Below are positions 45,850 to 55,861 of a DNA stretch of 64,000 nt, one piece after another. Below the pieces are notes generated by a model that searched no databases, was not told where the DNA came from, and saw nothing but the letters and a program-made list of their open reading frames with translations. Every line of letters begins with the position of its first letter. Position 1 is the stretch's first letter. The DNA lies in contig JALSSC010000031.1 in NCBI GenBank assembly GCA_026984455.1, positions 1 through 64,000 on the forward strand, in the 5' to 3' direction. Source of the stretch: Chromatiaceae bacterium. GTDB taxonomy: Bacteria; Pseudomonadota; Gammaproteobacteria; Chromatiales; Chromatiaceae. A program made the translations under genes and the position numbers.

Positions 45850-47604
45850 CTAGCGGTACGACATCGACTCGTCGATGCCATTATGATCCCTGTGCGTGAT
45901 GCTGAAGCTGAGATCCCTCAGGTCGGCATGCAGGGTGGCTCGGCAACCTTGATGTGCCCATGTCAGGTGCAGGATGTGGTCCTCCGCATCATGAACCTCC
46001 AACCTGCCGCGGAAGGCAGACGAGTTGTTGCGCAAGCGCATGATCTGAATCTGGTCGCGTACGACGATTCGTGTAAGTCCTTGCTCGACATCGCCGTGGC
46101 TGAGTGTGGTGCGATTGATCTCTTTATGCCCTGCAGTGCCACCGTGGTCCGCCGCTGCATAATCGTTTTTTCCGGCAAAGAGATCGAGATACCATACCTG
46201 CGGAATGCCCGGCATAAACATCTGGATGGCTCGGGCCAGGCGCAACTTGCGCTCGTCTTCGCCCAACGCACTGAAAAATGTCGCATTGACCTGGTAATAG
46301 GATATCTTTCTCCCGTCCGGGCCATACAGGTCTTTTACCCTGCCGCCCCTCTCCAGTATTCTGTCGACGATGGCATCGATCTCTTCGTCGCTCAACAATC
46401 CTTCTCTGGAGGCGCCATCCACGTCTTTCCCTTTCAGGTCGAGCACCGGAATACCGTCATGGCAACCAAGCATATTGATGGTCTTGATGTGTTTTTCCGT
46501 CAGCTCCCCGATCCAATGCAGGAGATGCCTGCTGGTACCACGGTCCAGCGCATCTATCACCAGGCCAGGAAAGAAAAAATCGTAGATGGGAAACCCTTCG
46601 GCGGCCACTTCCTCATACAGTCCACTGCCGTATTCGGAATGAATTTCGGGGAGCAGGATCAGGCCGTGCCTCGCCGCCATCCGTTTCAGCCTGTTCAGAT
46701 AGTCCCAGGTCCCGGGTTTGTTGAAAAAATTTCTCATGCCGGGTTGCTTGTGCAGGTAGGCAAAGGCATCGAGCCTGACCAGCTTGGCTCCGTATCCGCG
46801 CAGCTTTTTCAAGGTCTCGTCGTAGAATTCCCATACCTTTTCCGATTGCGCGTTCAAATCCATTTGCCCCAGATATTGGCGTTTTCGCTCGATGACCGCA
46901 ACGACGCTCTCCCTGTACTGGGCGAACTCCCCCAGGTCCAAAGCGCCGATATCCATACCGGCCTCTATGGCCTCGTTCACGATCGTGGTGATCGCCTCGG
47001 CCTGCTTCCGCTCGATGCCCTCGATTGCCAGCAGGTCTTCGGGGACGAGTTCCCGATAGCTCACCTCCTGATAGAAGGTATTCCAGTAGGGACGCTCGGA
47101 TCCGTCGGGAAAACGGACCTTGAGGATCGGGAGGCCGGGTTTGCGCATAAAGAGTTTCTTTAGATGCTCCTCTCTCGGGATCACATACCCATCGGCGCCC
47201 ATCTCGCCCTCGGCACGCCAAAAGTCGTTCCAGTCGATGAAGAAATCCTTGTATTGCGAGGCGTCTCCATGCTTCAGCATATCCTGAAACTGCGGTGAGC
47301 CCACGGAAAGGTGATTCAGGACGAGATCGCACTTCAGCATGATGCCGAGATCATGTATTTCCTTCAGATCTCTCCTGGAAACGAGTTCTTCATTGAGGTC
47401 GTAGTCGATGATGGAAAAGCCGCGGTCCAGGTCGCTGTGAAAACACGTCGGAAGGATGTAGAACAGGGAGAAGGTGCCTTCGACCTCCGGTCTCTTCAAT
47501 AAATCCACCGTATCGGCAAGGTGGTGCCCGATGCTGTCAGGATAGGCGTTGAACATGACCCCTTGTGGTAGCTGATCAAGCATCGAATCGACTTTGGTAT
47601 TCAT
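45850..47604 (-). CDS. Sucrose phosphorylase-like GH13 family 18 enzyme
   Basis: ATG 47604 gives 584 residues. GH13 landmarks are MFNAYPDSIGHHLADTV near residue 15, CDLVLNHLSVGSPQF, the nucleophile in VRLDAFAYLHKQPG, the acid/base in LLPEIHSEYG and MLGCHDGIPVLDLKG. GIPQVWYLDLFAGKND follows. It is about 80-100 residues longer than typical sucrose phosphorylases. Part of this is an insertion near residues 200-260 (PEDLLAIEGIERKQ... to ...QYLG). Sucrose phosphorylase is the best fit from order and neighbours; glucosylglycerate or other phosphorylases of the same subfamily cannot be excluded. GC content is low for the window. Confidence 0.78.
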   Translation of the reverse strand: MNTKVDSMLDQLPQGVMFNAYPDSIGHHLADTVDLLKRPEVEGTFSLFYILPTCFHSDLDRGFSIIDYDLNEELVSRRDLKEIHDLGIMLKCDLVLNHLSVGSPQFQDMLKHGDASQYKDFFIDWNDFWRAEGEMGADGYVIPREEHLKKLFMRKPGLPILKVRFPDGSERPYWNTFYQEVSYRELVPEDLLAIEGIERKQAEAITTIVNEAIEAGMDIGALDLGEFAQYRESVVAVIERKRQYLGQMDLNAQSEKVWEFYDETLKKLRGYGAKLVRLDAFAYLHKQPGMRNFFNKPGTWDYLNRLKRMAARHGLILLPEIHSEYGSGLYEEVAAEGFPIYDFFFPGLVIDALDRGTSRHLLHWIGELTEKHIKTINMLGCHDGIPVLDLKGKDVDGASREGLLSDEEIDAIVDRILERGGRVKDLYGPDGRKISYYQVNATFFSALGEDERKLRLARAIQMFMPGIPQVWYLDLFAGKNDYAAADHGGTAGHKEINRTTLSHGDVEQGLTRIVVRDQIQIMRLRNNSSAFRGRLEVHDAEDHILHLTWAHQGCRATLHADLRDLSFSITHRDHNGIDESMSYR

Positions 47605-47991
47605 GGCAGTCTCTCTAGTCATTGCACGATAACCTTGCGCCCGGACAAGCGATTGATCGATCGGCACCGGACACTGGGTCTGAGGCCGGGTGGTGCCCTG
47701 TGGCGGTGATTTAAGTGGAAAGCAAAAATGTCTGTGCGTTTATGTGCCTTCCTACGGGAGAGCGCTGCGCGCGGGCCGTTCCAGCCGCGATGACTCCGCA
47801 CGCAGTGGCCGCGCCGGACTGCGGCTGAGGCCGTTCCTGTGTCACTGCCCATAGGGAGAATGCCGTGGGCTATAGAGTGAATGATCGCCTGGAAAGCCTT
47901 GAGCCGCCAGTCCGCGGAAACGATCCAGCACCGTCCTGTATACTACCAAATTGGCGCTGTGGAATTGTCGTACTTTGCGGAGGGAGAACGA
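47605..47991. other. 387-base divergent region between the GH13 enzyme and sucrose-phosphate synthase
   Basis: This should hold the promoters of both arms of the sucrose locus. A TATACT hexamer at 47939-47944, 48 bases upstream of the SPS start, is a candidate -10, and GGAGGGAGAA just before ATG 47992 is a strong ribosome site. No gene is visible. The part near 47700-47740 is A/T-rich. I see no clear operator. Confidence 0.5.
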
Positions 47992-50154
47992 ATGCCGAAC
48001 CAGAACAGACCCGGGCTCTACATTGCGATGATCAGTGTGCATGGCCTGATCCGCGGTCGTGACATGGAACTGGGCCGGGACGCCGATACCGGTGGCCAGA
48101 CCAAGTACGTGGTGGAACTCGCCCGGGCCCTGGCGCGCCAGCCCGGTGTGGCCGGGGTGGATCTGTTCACCCGTTTGGTGTCGGCCCCCGAAGCGGATGC
48201 GGACTATGGCGAACGGATCGAAGGGCTGGGGGATGGGGCGCGCATAGTGCGCATCGTCGCCGGCCCCGTGGAGGAGTATCTGCCGAAAGAGGCGCTGTGG
48301 GATCATCTGGACAGCTTCGTCGATAACATGCAGGCGTTCATCCGCGAGGCCGGCCGGGTGCCCGACATCATCCACAGTCACTACGCGGATGCCGGCTACG
48401 TGGGTAGCCGCCTGGCCCATCTCCTCGGTGTCCCCTTGGTGCATACCGGCCACTCCCTGGGACGGGTGAAGCGCCGCCGCCTGCTGGCCAGTGGCCTCTC
48501 CTCGGGCGAGATCGAGGAACGCTACAACATGTCCCGGCGCATCGAGGCCGAAGAGTTGACCCTGGCCAGCGCGGAACGGGTCATCACCAGCACCCACCAG
48601 GAGATCGAGGAACAGTACGAACTCTACGACCACTACCAGCCCGACAAGATGCGCGTGATCCCACCCGGTACGGACCTGGAGTTGTTCCACCCTCCTCGGG
48701 GCGACGAGTGGGAGAGCCCCGCCGGCGAGGAGATCCGCCGTTTTCTGCGCGAGCCGGACAAGCCTCTGATCCTGGAACTGGCGCGTCCCGATCCACGCAA
48801 GAACATCGTGGCCCTGGTGGATGCCTACGGTGGATCGGGTCGGTTGCAGGAAATGGCCAATCTGGCGGTCGTGGCCGGCTACCGCGAGGACATCCGCGAC
48901 CAGGACGAGGGCGCGCGGGAAGTGCTGACGGACCTACTCATGGCCATCGATTACCATGACCTGTACGGCAAGGTGGCCTATCCGAAGCAATTCGGCATCG
49001 CCGATGTGCCGGTGATCTACCGCATTGCGGCCCTGTCCGGCGGCCTGTTCGTCAATCCGGCCCTGACCGAGCCGTTCGGCCTGACCCTCATCGAGGCGGC
49101 CGCCAGTGGCGTGCCCATCGTCGCCACCGAGGACGGCGGGCCGCGTGACATCATCGGTAACTGTGACAACGGCGTATTGATCGATCCGCTGGGCAGCGAG
49201 GCCATCGCCGAGGCCCTGTTGGAGCTGCTGGGGAATCGGCGGCAATGGCTGCGCATGGCGGACAACGGACTGAAGGGGGTGCGCAGGCACTACGCCTGGG
49301 AGGCCCACGCCGAGCGCTATCTGAGCGTGGTCCGGTCGGTGTTGGAGAAGACCGAGGTGGTGAAGCCGGTCCCGCTGCGGCGGCGTCCCATGCTCTACCA
49401 CGATCGGGCCATCTTCACCGACCTGGACCAGAATCTGCTGGAGGATCCGGCGGTGTTGCCGCGCTTTGTGGAGAGGATGCGGGCAAACCGCAAGTGCGCG
49501 ACATTCGGCATCGCCACCGGGAGGCGCCTGGACTCCGCCTTCAAGGCCATTCGCAGGCTCCGTATTCCCGAACCGGATGTGCTGATCACCAGTGGCGGGA
49601 CCGCCATCCACTATGCACCGGACCTGACCGAGGACACCTTCTGGACGCGTCACATCGATCATCGCTGGACGCCCCACGAGGTGCGCCGGGTACTGGCCGG
49701 CCTGCCGGGGTTGGAATTGCAGCCGAAGCAGGAGCAGAGCCGGTTCAAGATCAGCTACTATCTCGATCCCCGCATCGCCCCCGGCATGGGGGAGATCAAC
49801 CGCCTCCTCCATCAGGAGGACCTGGCGGTGAACGCCATCGCTTCCTTTGGGCAGTACTTGGACATTCTTCCGATCCGCGCCTCGAAGGGCCTGGCCCTGC
49901 GCTACGTGGCCGACCGCTGGGACATTCCCTTGGAACACATCCTGGTCGCGGGGGGCTCGGGGGCCGATGAGGACATGATGCGCGGCAACACCCTGGGTGT
50001 GGTGGTGGCCAACCGCCATGGAGAGGAGCTGTCGCATCTCGGAGACGGCACGCGGATCTACTATGCACAGCAGGCCCATGCATTGGGTATCCTGGAGGCC
50101 ATCGATCACTACAGATTCTTCGATAGCTGCGACGTCCCGGCGGAGCGGGAATGA
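47992..50154 (+). CDS. Sucrose-phosphate synthase with C-terminal SPP-like domain
   Basis: The enzyme makes sucrose-6-phosphate from a nucleotide-glucose and fructose-6-phosphate. ATG 47992 is supported by GGAGGGAGAA; the product is 720 residues. The GT4 domain shows GRDADTGGQTKYVVELARAL near residue 25, and NPALTEPFGLTLIEAAASG with TEDGGPRDII near 370. From about residue 460 a HAD/SPP-like domain follows (FTDLDQNLL). It keeps the first aspartates, but the fourth motif reads VAGGSGADED where active phosphatases have GDSGND. This domain is probably inactive, and the separate phosphatase gene would supply the activity. Confidence 0.88.
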   Translation: MPNQNRPGLYIAMISVHGLIRGRDMELGRDADTGGQTKYVVELARALARQPGVAGVDLFTRLVSAPEADADYGERIEGLGDGARIVRIVAGPVEEYLPKEALWDHLDSFVDNMQAFIREAGRVPDIIHSHYADAGYVGSRLAHLLGVPLVHTGHSLGRVKRRRLLASGLSSGEIEERYNMSRRIEAEELTLASAERVITSTHQEIEEQYELYDHYQPDKMRVIPPGTDLELFHPPRGDEWESPAGEEIRRFLREPDKPLILELARPDPRKNIVALVDAYGGSGRLQEMANLAVVAGYREDIRDQDEGAREVLTDLLMAIDYHDLYGKVAYPKQFGIADVPVIYRIAALSGGLFVNPALTEPFGLTLIEAAASGVPIVATEDGGPRDIIGNCDNGVLIDPLGSEAIAEALLELLGNRRQWLRMADNGLKGVRRHYAWEAHAERYLSVVRSVLEKTEVVKPVPLRRRPMLYHDRAIFTDLDQNLLEDPAVLPRFVERMRANRKCATFGIATGRRLDSAFKAIRRLRIPEPDVLITSGGTAIHYAPDLTEDTFWTRHIDHRWTPHEVRRVLAGLPGLELQPKQEQSRFKISYYLDPRIAPGMGEINRLLHQEDLAVNAIASFGQYLDILPIRASKGLALRYVADRWDIPLEHILVAGGSGADEDMMRGNTLGVVVANRHGEELSHLGDGTRIYYAQQAHALGILEAIDHYRFFDSCDVPAERE

Positions 50155-50171
50155 CTCGATCCGTTGCCTGT

Positions 50172-50207
50172 GGATCTTCGGCGGGCGGATTCGGGCGCCG
50201 AAGATCC
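50172..50207. terminator. Bidirectional hairpin between SPS and speD
   Basis: GGATCTTCGGCG and CGCCGAAGATCC form a perfect twelve-base stem with a twelve-base loop, between the stop of sucrose-phosphate synthase and convergent speD. A T-run is missing. A terminator function is the simplest explanation. Confidence 0.65.
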
Positions 50208-50304
50208 CCGTACGCCGCCGATGAGGCCGATTTCCGCCGGCCCTGCCCTGCAGAGCGGGTTACGGACGACGGGTTGGCCCCCCATCGGCGATTTCTTCGG
50301 TCGA

Positions 50305-51117
50305 TCAGAGATCTATATCCGGCGGCAGGTTGCGGCCGTGGAAGATCTCCGCCATCTCCCGGCGCAGCAGTCTCCGGATGCGGTCCCGTTCCGCCTCGGG
50401 CAGGTCGGCGGCGTCGATGGCGAAGAGGTAGTCGTCCAGGTGGAACGCCTTGCGCCGCATCTTGGTGTGAAACAGGTTCTCCTGATAGACGTTCACGTCC
50501 ACCATCTGGAATTCGCGGCGGGTCTGCTCGGTCAGGTAGTTCTGGATCGAGGTGATGTCGTGGTCGATGAAGTGCTTTCTCCCCTCGGTGTCGCGGGTGC
50601 ATCCGCGCACCCGGTAGTCGAGGGTCACGATGTCCGACTCCAGGGAGTGGATCAGGTAGCTCAGGGCCTTGAGGGGTGAGATCTCGCCACAGGTGACCAC
50701 ATCGATATCGGTGCGGAAGGTGGCGATGCCGTTGTGAGGGTGGCGTTCGGGATAGGTGTGTACGGCGATGTGGCTCTTGTCGAGGTGGGCGACGACCTCC
50801 GCCGGCAGGGGGCCCGGGCCTCCGGCGGTGACCTGTCCGGAGGTGCCCATGGGCTCCTCGGCGACCAGCATGGTGACGCTCGCCCCCTGGGGATCGTAGT
50901 CCTGGCGGGCGACGTTGAGCACCTCCGCGCCGATGATCTCGGTGACCTGGTGCAGGATGTGCGTGAGCCGTTCGCTGTCGTAGGTCTCGTCGATGTAACG
51001 GATATAGGCCGCCTGCTGCTCCGCCGAACCCGCATAGCAGACGTCGTAGGCATTGAAGGACAGGGCCTTGGTGAGGTTGTTGAAGCCATACAGCTTGAGC
51101 TTCCGGGGCTGGGGCAT
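50305..51117 (-). CDS. speD: S-adenosylmethionine decarboxylase proenzyme
   Basis: SpeD provides decarboxylated SAM for spermidine synthesis. ATG 51117 gives [22 protein letters not shown] and 270 residues, the length of the E. coli-type enzyme. The self-processing site is in [14 protein letters not shown]; the serine becomes the pyruvoyl group. Other matches are [15 protein letters not shown] and [16 protein letters not shown]. It lies 14 bases after the OsmC-like gene on the minus strand. Confidence 0.96.
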   Translation of the reverse strand: MPQPRKLKLYGFNNLTKALSFNAYDVCYAGSAEQQAAYIRYIDETYDSERLTHILHQVTEIIGAEVLNVARQDYDPQGASVTMLVAEEPMGTSGQVTAGGPGPLPAEVVAHLDKSHIAVHTYPERHPHNGIATFRTDIDVVTCGEISPLKALSYLIHSLESDIVTLDYRVRGCTRDTEGRKHFIDHDITSIQNYLTEQTRREFQMVDVNVYQENLFHTKMRRKAFHLDDYLFAIDAADLPEAERDRIRRLLRREMAEIFHGRNLPPDIDL

Positions 51118-51131
51118 GGGGGCTGGGCCTG

Positions 51132-51548
51132 TCAATCTTCGACGATCTCGAAATCGTGGGTGATCTCGGCGGTGGCGCCGAGCATGATGGAGGCCGAGCA
51201 ATATTTCTCGGCGCTCAGCTCGATAGCACGTGCCACATAGCGCGGGTTCAGATTCCGCCCCCGGAGCACGAAATGGGCATGGATCCGGGTGAACACCTTG
51301 GGGTCTTCGGTGGCCCGTTCCGCCTCCAGCTCCAGGGTGCAGCCGGTGACCTCCTGGTGGGACTTGGCGAGGATCATGAGCACGTCGAATTCGGTGCAGC
51401 CTCCCATCCCCAGGAGCAGCATCTCCATGGGGCGCACCCCCAAGTTGCGGCCGCCGTGTTCCGGCGGACCGTCCATCACCAGCGCGTGGCCGCTCGGCGA
51501 CTCGCCCACCATGGTATAACCATCCAACCATTTGACCGTTGCTTTCAT
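51132..51548 (-). CDS. OsmC-family protein
   Basis: ATG 51548 gives a 138-residue protein starting [20 protein letters not shown]. OsmC folds are dimeric thiol peroxidases or redox proteins. The conserved cysteines lie in [13 protein letters not shown] near residue 57 and [11 protein letters not shown] near 120, as in the YhfA group. It sits between speD and crp, an arrangement seen in pseudomonads. Confidence 0.92.
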   Translation of the reverse strand: MKATVKWLDGYTMVGESPSGHALVMDGPPEHGGRNLGVRPMEMLLLGMGGCTEFDVLMILAKSHQEVTGCTLELEAERATEDPKVFTRIHAHFVLRGRNLNPRYVARAIELSAEKYCSASIMLGATAEITHDFEIVED

Positions 51549-51732
51549 CGGGTAGAGTTTCCTAAAGAATGAGGACATCTGAACGATAGGGGACGAGGGT
51601 GCATCACCCTGTTGCCGTTCTCGTGGACGTGGCCCTGGACACAACCAGGGCACGTAACGGCGCACGCACCGGAGGCACTGTCAATACGGCCTCTCACCGA
51701 CTCTGCTCCTTCGGTGGGGCAGCCCTGGACCC

Positions 51733-51742
51733 GGGGGGGGGG
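51733..51742 (+). repeat. Homopolymeric G10 tract upstream of crp
   Basis: Ten consecutive G bases end four bases before the -35 hexamer of the candidate crp promoter. Such tracts slip easily during replication. See the finding for its possible effect. Confidence 0.85.
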
Positions 51743-51746
51743 CGGA

Positions 51747-51775
51747 TCGACAGGCCCCGCCTCCTGACCTAGAAT
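51747..51775 (+). promoter_or_regulatory. Candidate sigma-70 promoter of crp
   Basis: TCGACA (51747-51752) and TAGAAT (51770-51775) are spaced by 17 bases. Each is one base away from the consensus hexamer. The distance to the crp ATG at 51817 leaves a leader of about 35 bases. This is among the best-looking promoters in the window. Confidence 0.65.
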
Positions 51776-51816
51776 CCGGCCAGGACGCGCCTGTTCGAGG
51801 ATGATCGGAAGCCATC

Positions 51817-52467
51817 ATGCACATTGCCATACCGCCAAAGGAACCGGGTTGGTTGCAGCCCTTTCTTTCCCAGTGTCATCGCCGGCACTACGCCAAGAAC
51901 AGCGAGGTCGTCCACCAGGGTGACCCCGCCGACAGCCTATATTACCTCATGGAGGGTTCCGTGAGTGTGTGCATGGAGGATGCGGACGGGCGCGAACTGA
52001 TCCTCTGCTATCTCAACCAGGGCGAGTTCGTTGGCGAGATGGGCCTGTTCATGCCCGAGCCACGGCGTTCCGTCAAGGTACGTACACGCACGGCGTGCCA
52101 GGTGGCCGAAATCAGCTACCGCCGCCTCAAACAGGCCTTCGAGCAGGAACTCGCCGCCTACGCCAAGGACATCCTCTATGCCATCGGCCGTCAGCTCACC
52201 CAGCGCCTGCAGAACACCAGCAACAAGGTGGGGCACCTGGCCTTTCTGGACGTGACCGGACGCATCGCCGGTACCCTGATCGATCTGTGCGAACAGCCCG
52301 ACGCCATGACCCACCCCGATGGGATGCAGATCCGCATCACCCGTCAGGAGATCGGCCGCATCGTCGGTTGTTCGCGGGAGATGGCCGGGCGGGTGCTCAA
52401 GAACCTGGAGGATCAAGGCCTGATCCGGGTCAAGGGCAAGACCATCGTGGTGTTGGGGGTACGCTGA
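51817..52467 (+). CDS. crp: cAMP receptor protein (CRP/Vfr)
   Basis: The 216-residue transcription factor matches E. coli CRP and Pseudomonas Vfr in length and order. The cyclic-nucleotide domain covers about 20-125, with the phosphate cassette FVGEMGLFMPEPRRSVKVRT. The dimerisation helix AAYAKDILYAIGRQLTQRLQ follows, and the helix-turn-helix reads TRQEIGRIVGCSREMAGRVL near residues 171-190. Gene order trpDC-crp-osmC-speD is the same as around vfr in pseudomonads. It probably answers to cAMP and may regulate carbon use and surface structures. Confidence 0.95.
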   Translation: MHIAIPPKEPGWLQPFLSQCHRRHYAKNSEVVHQGDPADSLYYLMEGSVSVCMEDADGRELILCYLNQGEFVGEMGLFMPEPRRSVKVRTRTACQVAEISYRRLKQAFEQELAAYAKDILYAIGRQLTQRLQNTSNKVGHLAFLDVTGRIAGTLIDLCEQPDAMTHPDGMQIRITRQEIGRIVGCSREMAGRVLKNLEDQGLIRVKGKTIVVLGVR

Positions 52468-52492
52468 CCGCGGGGATCGCGGCATGGGGCGC

Positions 52493-53299
52493 TCAACCCC
52501 CGGGTGCGAACAGGGCGGCCAACTGCCTGCCCGGGTCCGGGGCGCGCATGAAGGCCTCGCCCACCAGAAAGGCGTGGACCCCCGCGGTCCGCATCCGCTG
52601 CACGTCGGCCCGGGTGAGGATGCCGCTCTCGGTGACCAGGATGCGCCCGGCCGGCACCTGCGGCTGCAAGGCCAGGGTGGTATCCAGACTCACCTCGAAG
52701 CTGCGCAGGTCGCGGTTGTTTATCCCCAGCAGCCGCCCGGGGACCCCCAAGGCGCGTTCCAGTTCGCCGCCGTCGTGCACCTCCATGAGCACGTCCATGC
52801 CCAGCTCCAGGGCCAGGGCGTTGAGATCCCTCATCAGCGTGTCGTCCAGGCAGGCGGCGATGAGCAGGATGCAGTCCGCACCCAGGGCCCGCGCCTCGTA
52901 GACCTGGTAGGGATCGATGATGAATTCCTTGCGCAACACGGGCAGGGCGCAGGCGTTGCGCGCCTGTTGCAGAAAGGTGTCGTCGCCCTGGAAGAAGTCC
53001 CGGTCGGTGAGTACCGAGAGGCAGGCCGCACCGCCGCGGGCATAGCTCGCGGCGATCCAGGCCGGATCGAAGTCCTCGCGCAGGACGCCTTTGCTGGGCG
53101 AGGCCCGCTTGATCTCGGCGATGACCCCGGCCTTGCCGGCGGCAATGCGCTTGTCCAGGCTCTCCGCGAACCCGCGGGGGGCGTCGGCGGCTTGGGCCCG
53201 GCGACGTTGTTCGGCCAGCGGGAGCCTGGCCCGGCGTTCGCCGATCTCCTCGCGCTTGCGCGCGAGGATGCGTTCGAGGATGTCGGGCAGGGCGCTCAT
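52493..53299 (-). CDS. trpC: Indole-3-glycerol-phosphate synthase
   Basis: TrpC closes the indole ring in tryptophan synthesis. ATG 53299 gives 268 residues. Diagnostic motifs are [47 protein letters not shown] and [16 protein letters not shown]. It is monofunctional, without a TrpF fusion. The start overlaps the end of trpD by four bases, so the two are coupled. Confidence 0.97.
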   Translation of the reverse strand: MSALPDILERILARKREEIGERRARLPLAEQRRRAQAADAPRGFAESLDKRIAAGKAGVIAEIKRASPSKGVLREDFDPAWIAASYARGGAACLSVLTDRDFFQGDDTFLQQARNACALPVLRKEFIIDPYQVYEARALGADCILLIAACLDDTLMRDLNALALELGMDVLMEVHDGGELERALGVPGRLLGINNRDLRSFEVSLDTTLALQPQVPAGRILVTESGILTRADVQRMRTAGVHAFLVGEAFMRAPDPGRQLAALFAPGG

Positions 53300-54321
53300 G
53301 GGGCCAACTCCCGGGTCAGCCCGGCCAGGGCCTGCAGGCGTTTCAGGGCCTCGCCCGAGGCGATGGCGGCGCGCGCCGCCTCCACGCCGGCGGCGAGGTC
53401 CGGGGCGCGTCCGGCGGCATAGATGGCCGCCCCGCCGTTGAGGGTGACGATGTCCCGCGCCGGGCCGGGACGGTCCGAGAGGGCCTCGCGGATCTTCTCC
53501 AGAGAGGCGTCGGGGCCGTCCACGCGAATCGCCTCCAGGGAGGCGGGCTCCATGCCGAATTGCTCGGGCCGGATCCGGTAGCGGGTGATCCCGCCATCCC
53601 GCAACTCGGCCACCTCGGTCTCGGCGCCGATGCCGATCTCGTCCAGGCCGTCGCGCGAATGCACCACCAGGACATGCGCGCTGCCCAGGCGCTGGAGCAC
53701 CTCCGCCAGGGGCTCCAGGAGTGCCGGGCTGAACACCCCGAGCAACTGGTTGGGCACCCCGGCGGGATTGGTGAGGGGGCCGAGGATGTTGAACAGGGTG
53801 CGCACCCCCATCTCCCGGCGCGGGCCGATGGTATGTTTCATGGCGCCATGATGGGCCGGGGCAAACATGAACCCGACTCCGAGCCGCCGGACGCATTCGG
53901 CCACCTGCTCCGGACCGAGGTCCAGGCGTACCCCCGCCGCCTCCAGGACATCGGCGCTGCCCGAACGGCTCGACACCGAGCGGTTGCCGTGCTTGGCCAC
54001 GTGACAGCCGGCCGCGGCGGCGACGAAGACACTCGCCGTGGAGACGTTGAAGGTCCCGGCCGAATCACCGCCCGTGCCCACGATGTCCACCGCATGGGGC
54101 AGGCCCGAGATGTCGACCCCGGTGGCCAGCTCGCGCATCACCGTGGCGGCGGCGGCGATCTCCGGGACCGTTTCGCCCTTCATGCGCAACCCCACCAGAA
54201 ATCCACCGATCTGCGCGGAGGTGGCCTGGCCGGTCATGATCTGCCGCATGACCGTGGTCATCGCTTCGGAGCCCAGGTCGCGGCGGTCGATCACCTGGGT
54301 GATGGCTTGTTGAATGTTCAT
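53296..54321 (-). CDS. trpD: Anthranilate phosphoribosyltransferase
   Basis: TrpD joins anthranilate and PRPP. ATG 54321 gives [21 protein letters not shown] and 341 residues; the frame is open upstream to 54420. The PRPP site lies in [19 protein letters not shown], and [19 protein letters not shown] follows. No trpG or trpE gene lies upstream in this window; lysC is divergent there instead, so the pathway genes are split. Confidence 0.97.
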   Translation of the reverse strand: MNIQQAITQVIDRRDLGSEAMTTVMRQIMTGQATSAQIGGFLVGLRMKGETVPEIAAAATVMRELATGVDISGLPHAVDIVGTGGDSAGTFNVSTASVFVAAAAGCHVAKHGNRSVSSRSGSADVLEAAGVRLDLGPEQVAECVRRLGVGFMFAPAHHGAMKHTIGPRREMGVRTLFNILGPLTNPAGVPNQLLGVFSPALLEPLAEVLQRLGSAHVLVVHSRDGLDEIGIGAETEVAELRDGGITRYRIRPEQFGMEPASLEAIRVDGPDASLEKIREALSDRPGPARDIVTLNGGAAIYAAGRAPDLAAGVEAARAAIASGEALKRLQALAGLTRELAP

Positions 54322-54478
54322 GTTGGGTCTCCGTCTGTTGTCTCCTGAGCCGCGCATTCGGCCCCATGGGCCGCCGGCTGTCCAGTCCCGGTCAGGAGGA
54401 TCTGAGATCGAGGGGTTCAAAACTAACTTGATCTATGCTTTACTTTTTTATTTGTCGTTTCAAGGGTCCCGCAGACTC

Positions 54479-55693
54479 ATGGCCCTCATCGTCCAGAAAT
54501 ACGGTGGCACCTCGGTGGGCTCGGTGGAGCGTATCCAGAGCGTCGCACGTAAGGTCAAGACCGTGCATGACAGCGGCGGTCAGGTGGTCGTGGTGGTCTC
54601 CGCCATGTCCGGAGAGACCAACCGCCTGATCGGCCTCGCTCACGCCATCCAGCCGCGTCCCACCCCGCGGGAGCTGGACGTGCTCCTGTCCACCGGCGAG
54701 CAGGTCACCATCGCCCTGCTCACCATGGCCCTGGAGGAGACCGGCTGCCCCGCGCGTTCCTACACCGGTGGCCAGGTCCATATCCTCACCGACAGCGCCC
54801 ACAACAAGGCGCGTATCCGCGACATCGACGGCGCCCGGGTGCGGGCCGATCTCGACGCGGGACGGGTGGTGGTGGTGGCTGGATTCCAGGGCGTGGACGC
54901 CGAAGGCAACATCACCACCCTCGGCCGCGGCGGCTCCGATACCACGGCGGTGGCCATGGCCGCCGCCCTCCAGGCCGACGAGTGTCAGATCTACACCGAC
55001 GTGGACGGCGTCTATACCACGGATCCACGGATCGAACCGCGGGCCCGACGCCTCGACCGCATCACCTTCGAGGAGATGTTGGAGATGGCCAGCCTGGGCT
55101 CCAAGGTGCTCCAGATCCGGGCGGTGGAATTCGCCGGCAAGTACAACGTGCCTCTGCGCGTGTTGTCCAGTTTCGAAGAGGGGCCGGGCACCCTCATCAC
55201 CTTCGAGGAAGACGCAATGGAACAGGCCAGGATCTCCGGGATCGCCTTCAACCGTGACGAGGCCAAACTCACCATTCGTGGCGTGCCCGATCAACCCGGT
55301 GTCGCCCATAAGATCGTCGGCCCGGTGGCGGACGCCAACATCGAGGTGGACATGATCGTGCAGAACATCGCCGCCGACACCACCACGGACTTCACCTTTA
55401 CCGTGAATCGCTCCGACTATCCGCATGCCCTGGAGATCCTCCGGCGTACCGCCGATGAATTGGGTGCGCGCGAGGTCCTGGGCGACGACGGGATCGTCAA
55501 GATATCGCTGGTGGGCGTGGGGATGCGTTCTCACTCGGGGATCGCCAGCCGCATGTTCGCCGCCCTGGCCGCCGAGGGCATCAATATCCAGATGATCTCC
55601 ACCTCGGAGATCAAGATATCGGTGGTGGTGGCGGAGAAGTATCTCGAGTTGGGTGTTCGAGCCTTACACGAGGCCTTCAGCCTTGCAGCATAG
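54479..55693 (+). CDS. lysC: Aspartate kinase
   Basis: The enzyme phosphorylates aspartate at the start of lysine, threonine and methionine synthesis. ATG 54479 gives MALIVQKYGGTSVGSVERI and 404 residues, the size of the monofunctional Pseudomonas-type enzyme. The kinase part contains TLGRGGSDTTAVAMAAAL. Two ACT domains after about residue 260 (RGVPDQPGVAHKI and VGVGMRSHSGIASRMF) bind feedback inhibitors. It precedes csrA and tRNA-Ser, as in pseudomonads. The 5' region is A/T-rich and probably holds its promoter. Confidence 0.97.
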   Translation: MALIVQKYGGTSVGSVERIQSVARKVKTVHDSGGQVVVVVSAMSGETNRLIGLAHAIQPRPTPRELDVLLSTGEQVTIALLTMALEETGCPARSYTGGQVHILTDSAHNKARIRDIDGARVRADLDAGRVVVVAGFQGVDAEGNITTLGRGGSDTTAVAMAAALQADECQIYTDVDGVYTTDPRIEPRARRLDRITFEEMLEMASLGSKVLQIRAVEFAGKYNVPLRVLSSFEEGPGTLITFEEDAMEQARISGIAFNRDEAKLTIRGVPDQPGVAHKIVGPVADANIEVDMIVQNIAADTTTDFTFTVNRSDYPHALEILRRTADELGAREVLGDDGIVKISLVGVGMRSHSGIASRMFAALAAEGINIQMISTSEIKISVVVAEKYLELGVRALHEAFSLAA

Positions 55694-55861
55694 GAATGAA
55701 AGAAGCGAAACTGGATCCAATTTCGTCCCATGCGGTCAAAGCACTTGATACAATCATACGGTTCGTCATATCTGTATGGCGGCGCTTGGTTGGCGGAGAG
55801 CGTCTCGAAGGCGGTCCCCCAGATCGGACAAAGACTTAAATAGATCAGGGAGAAAATCCAA

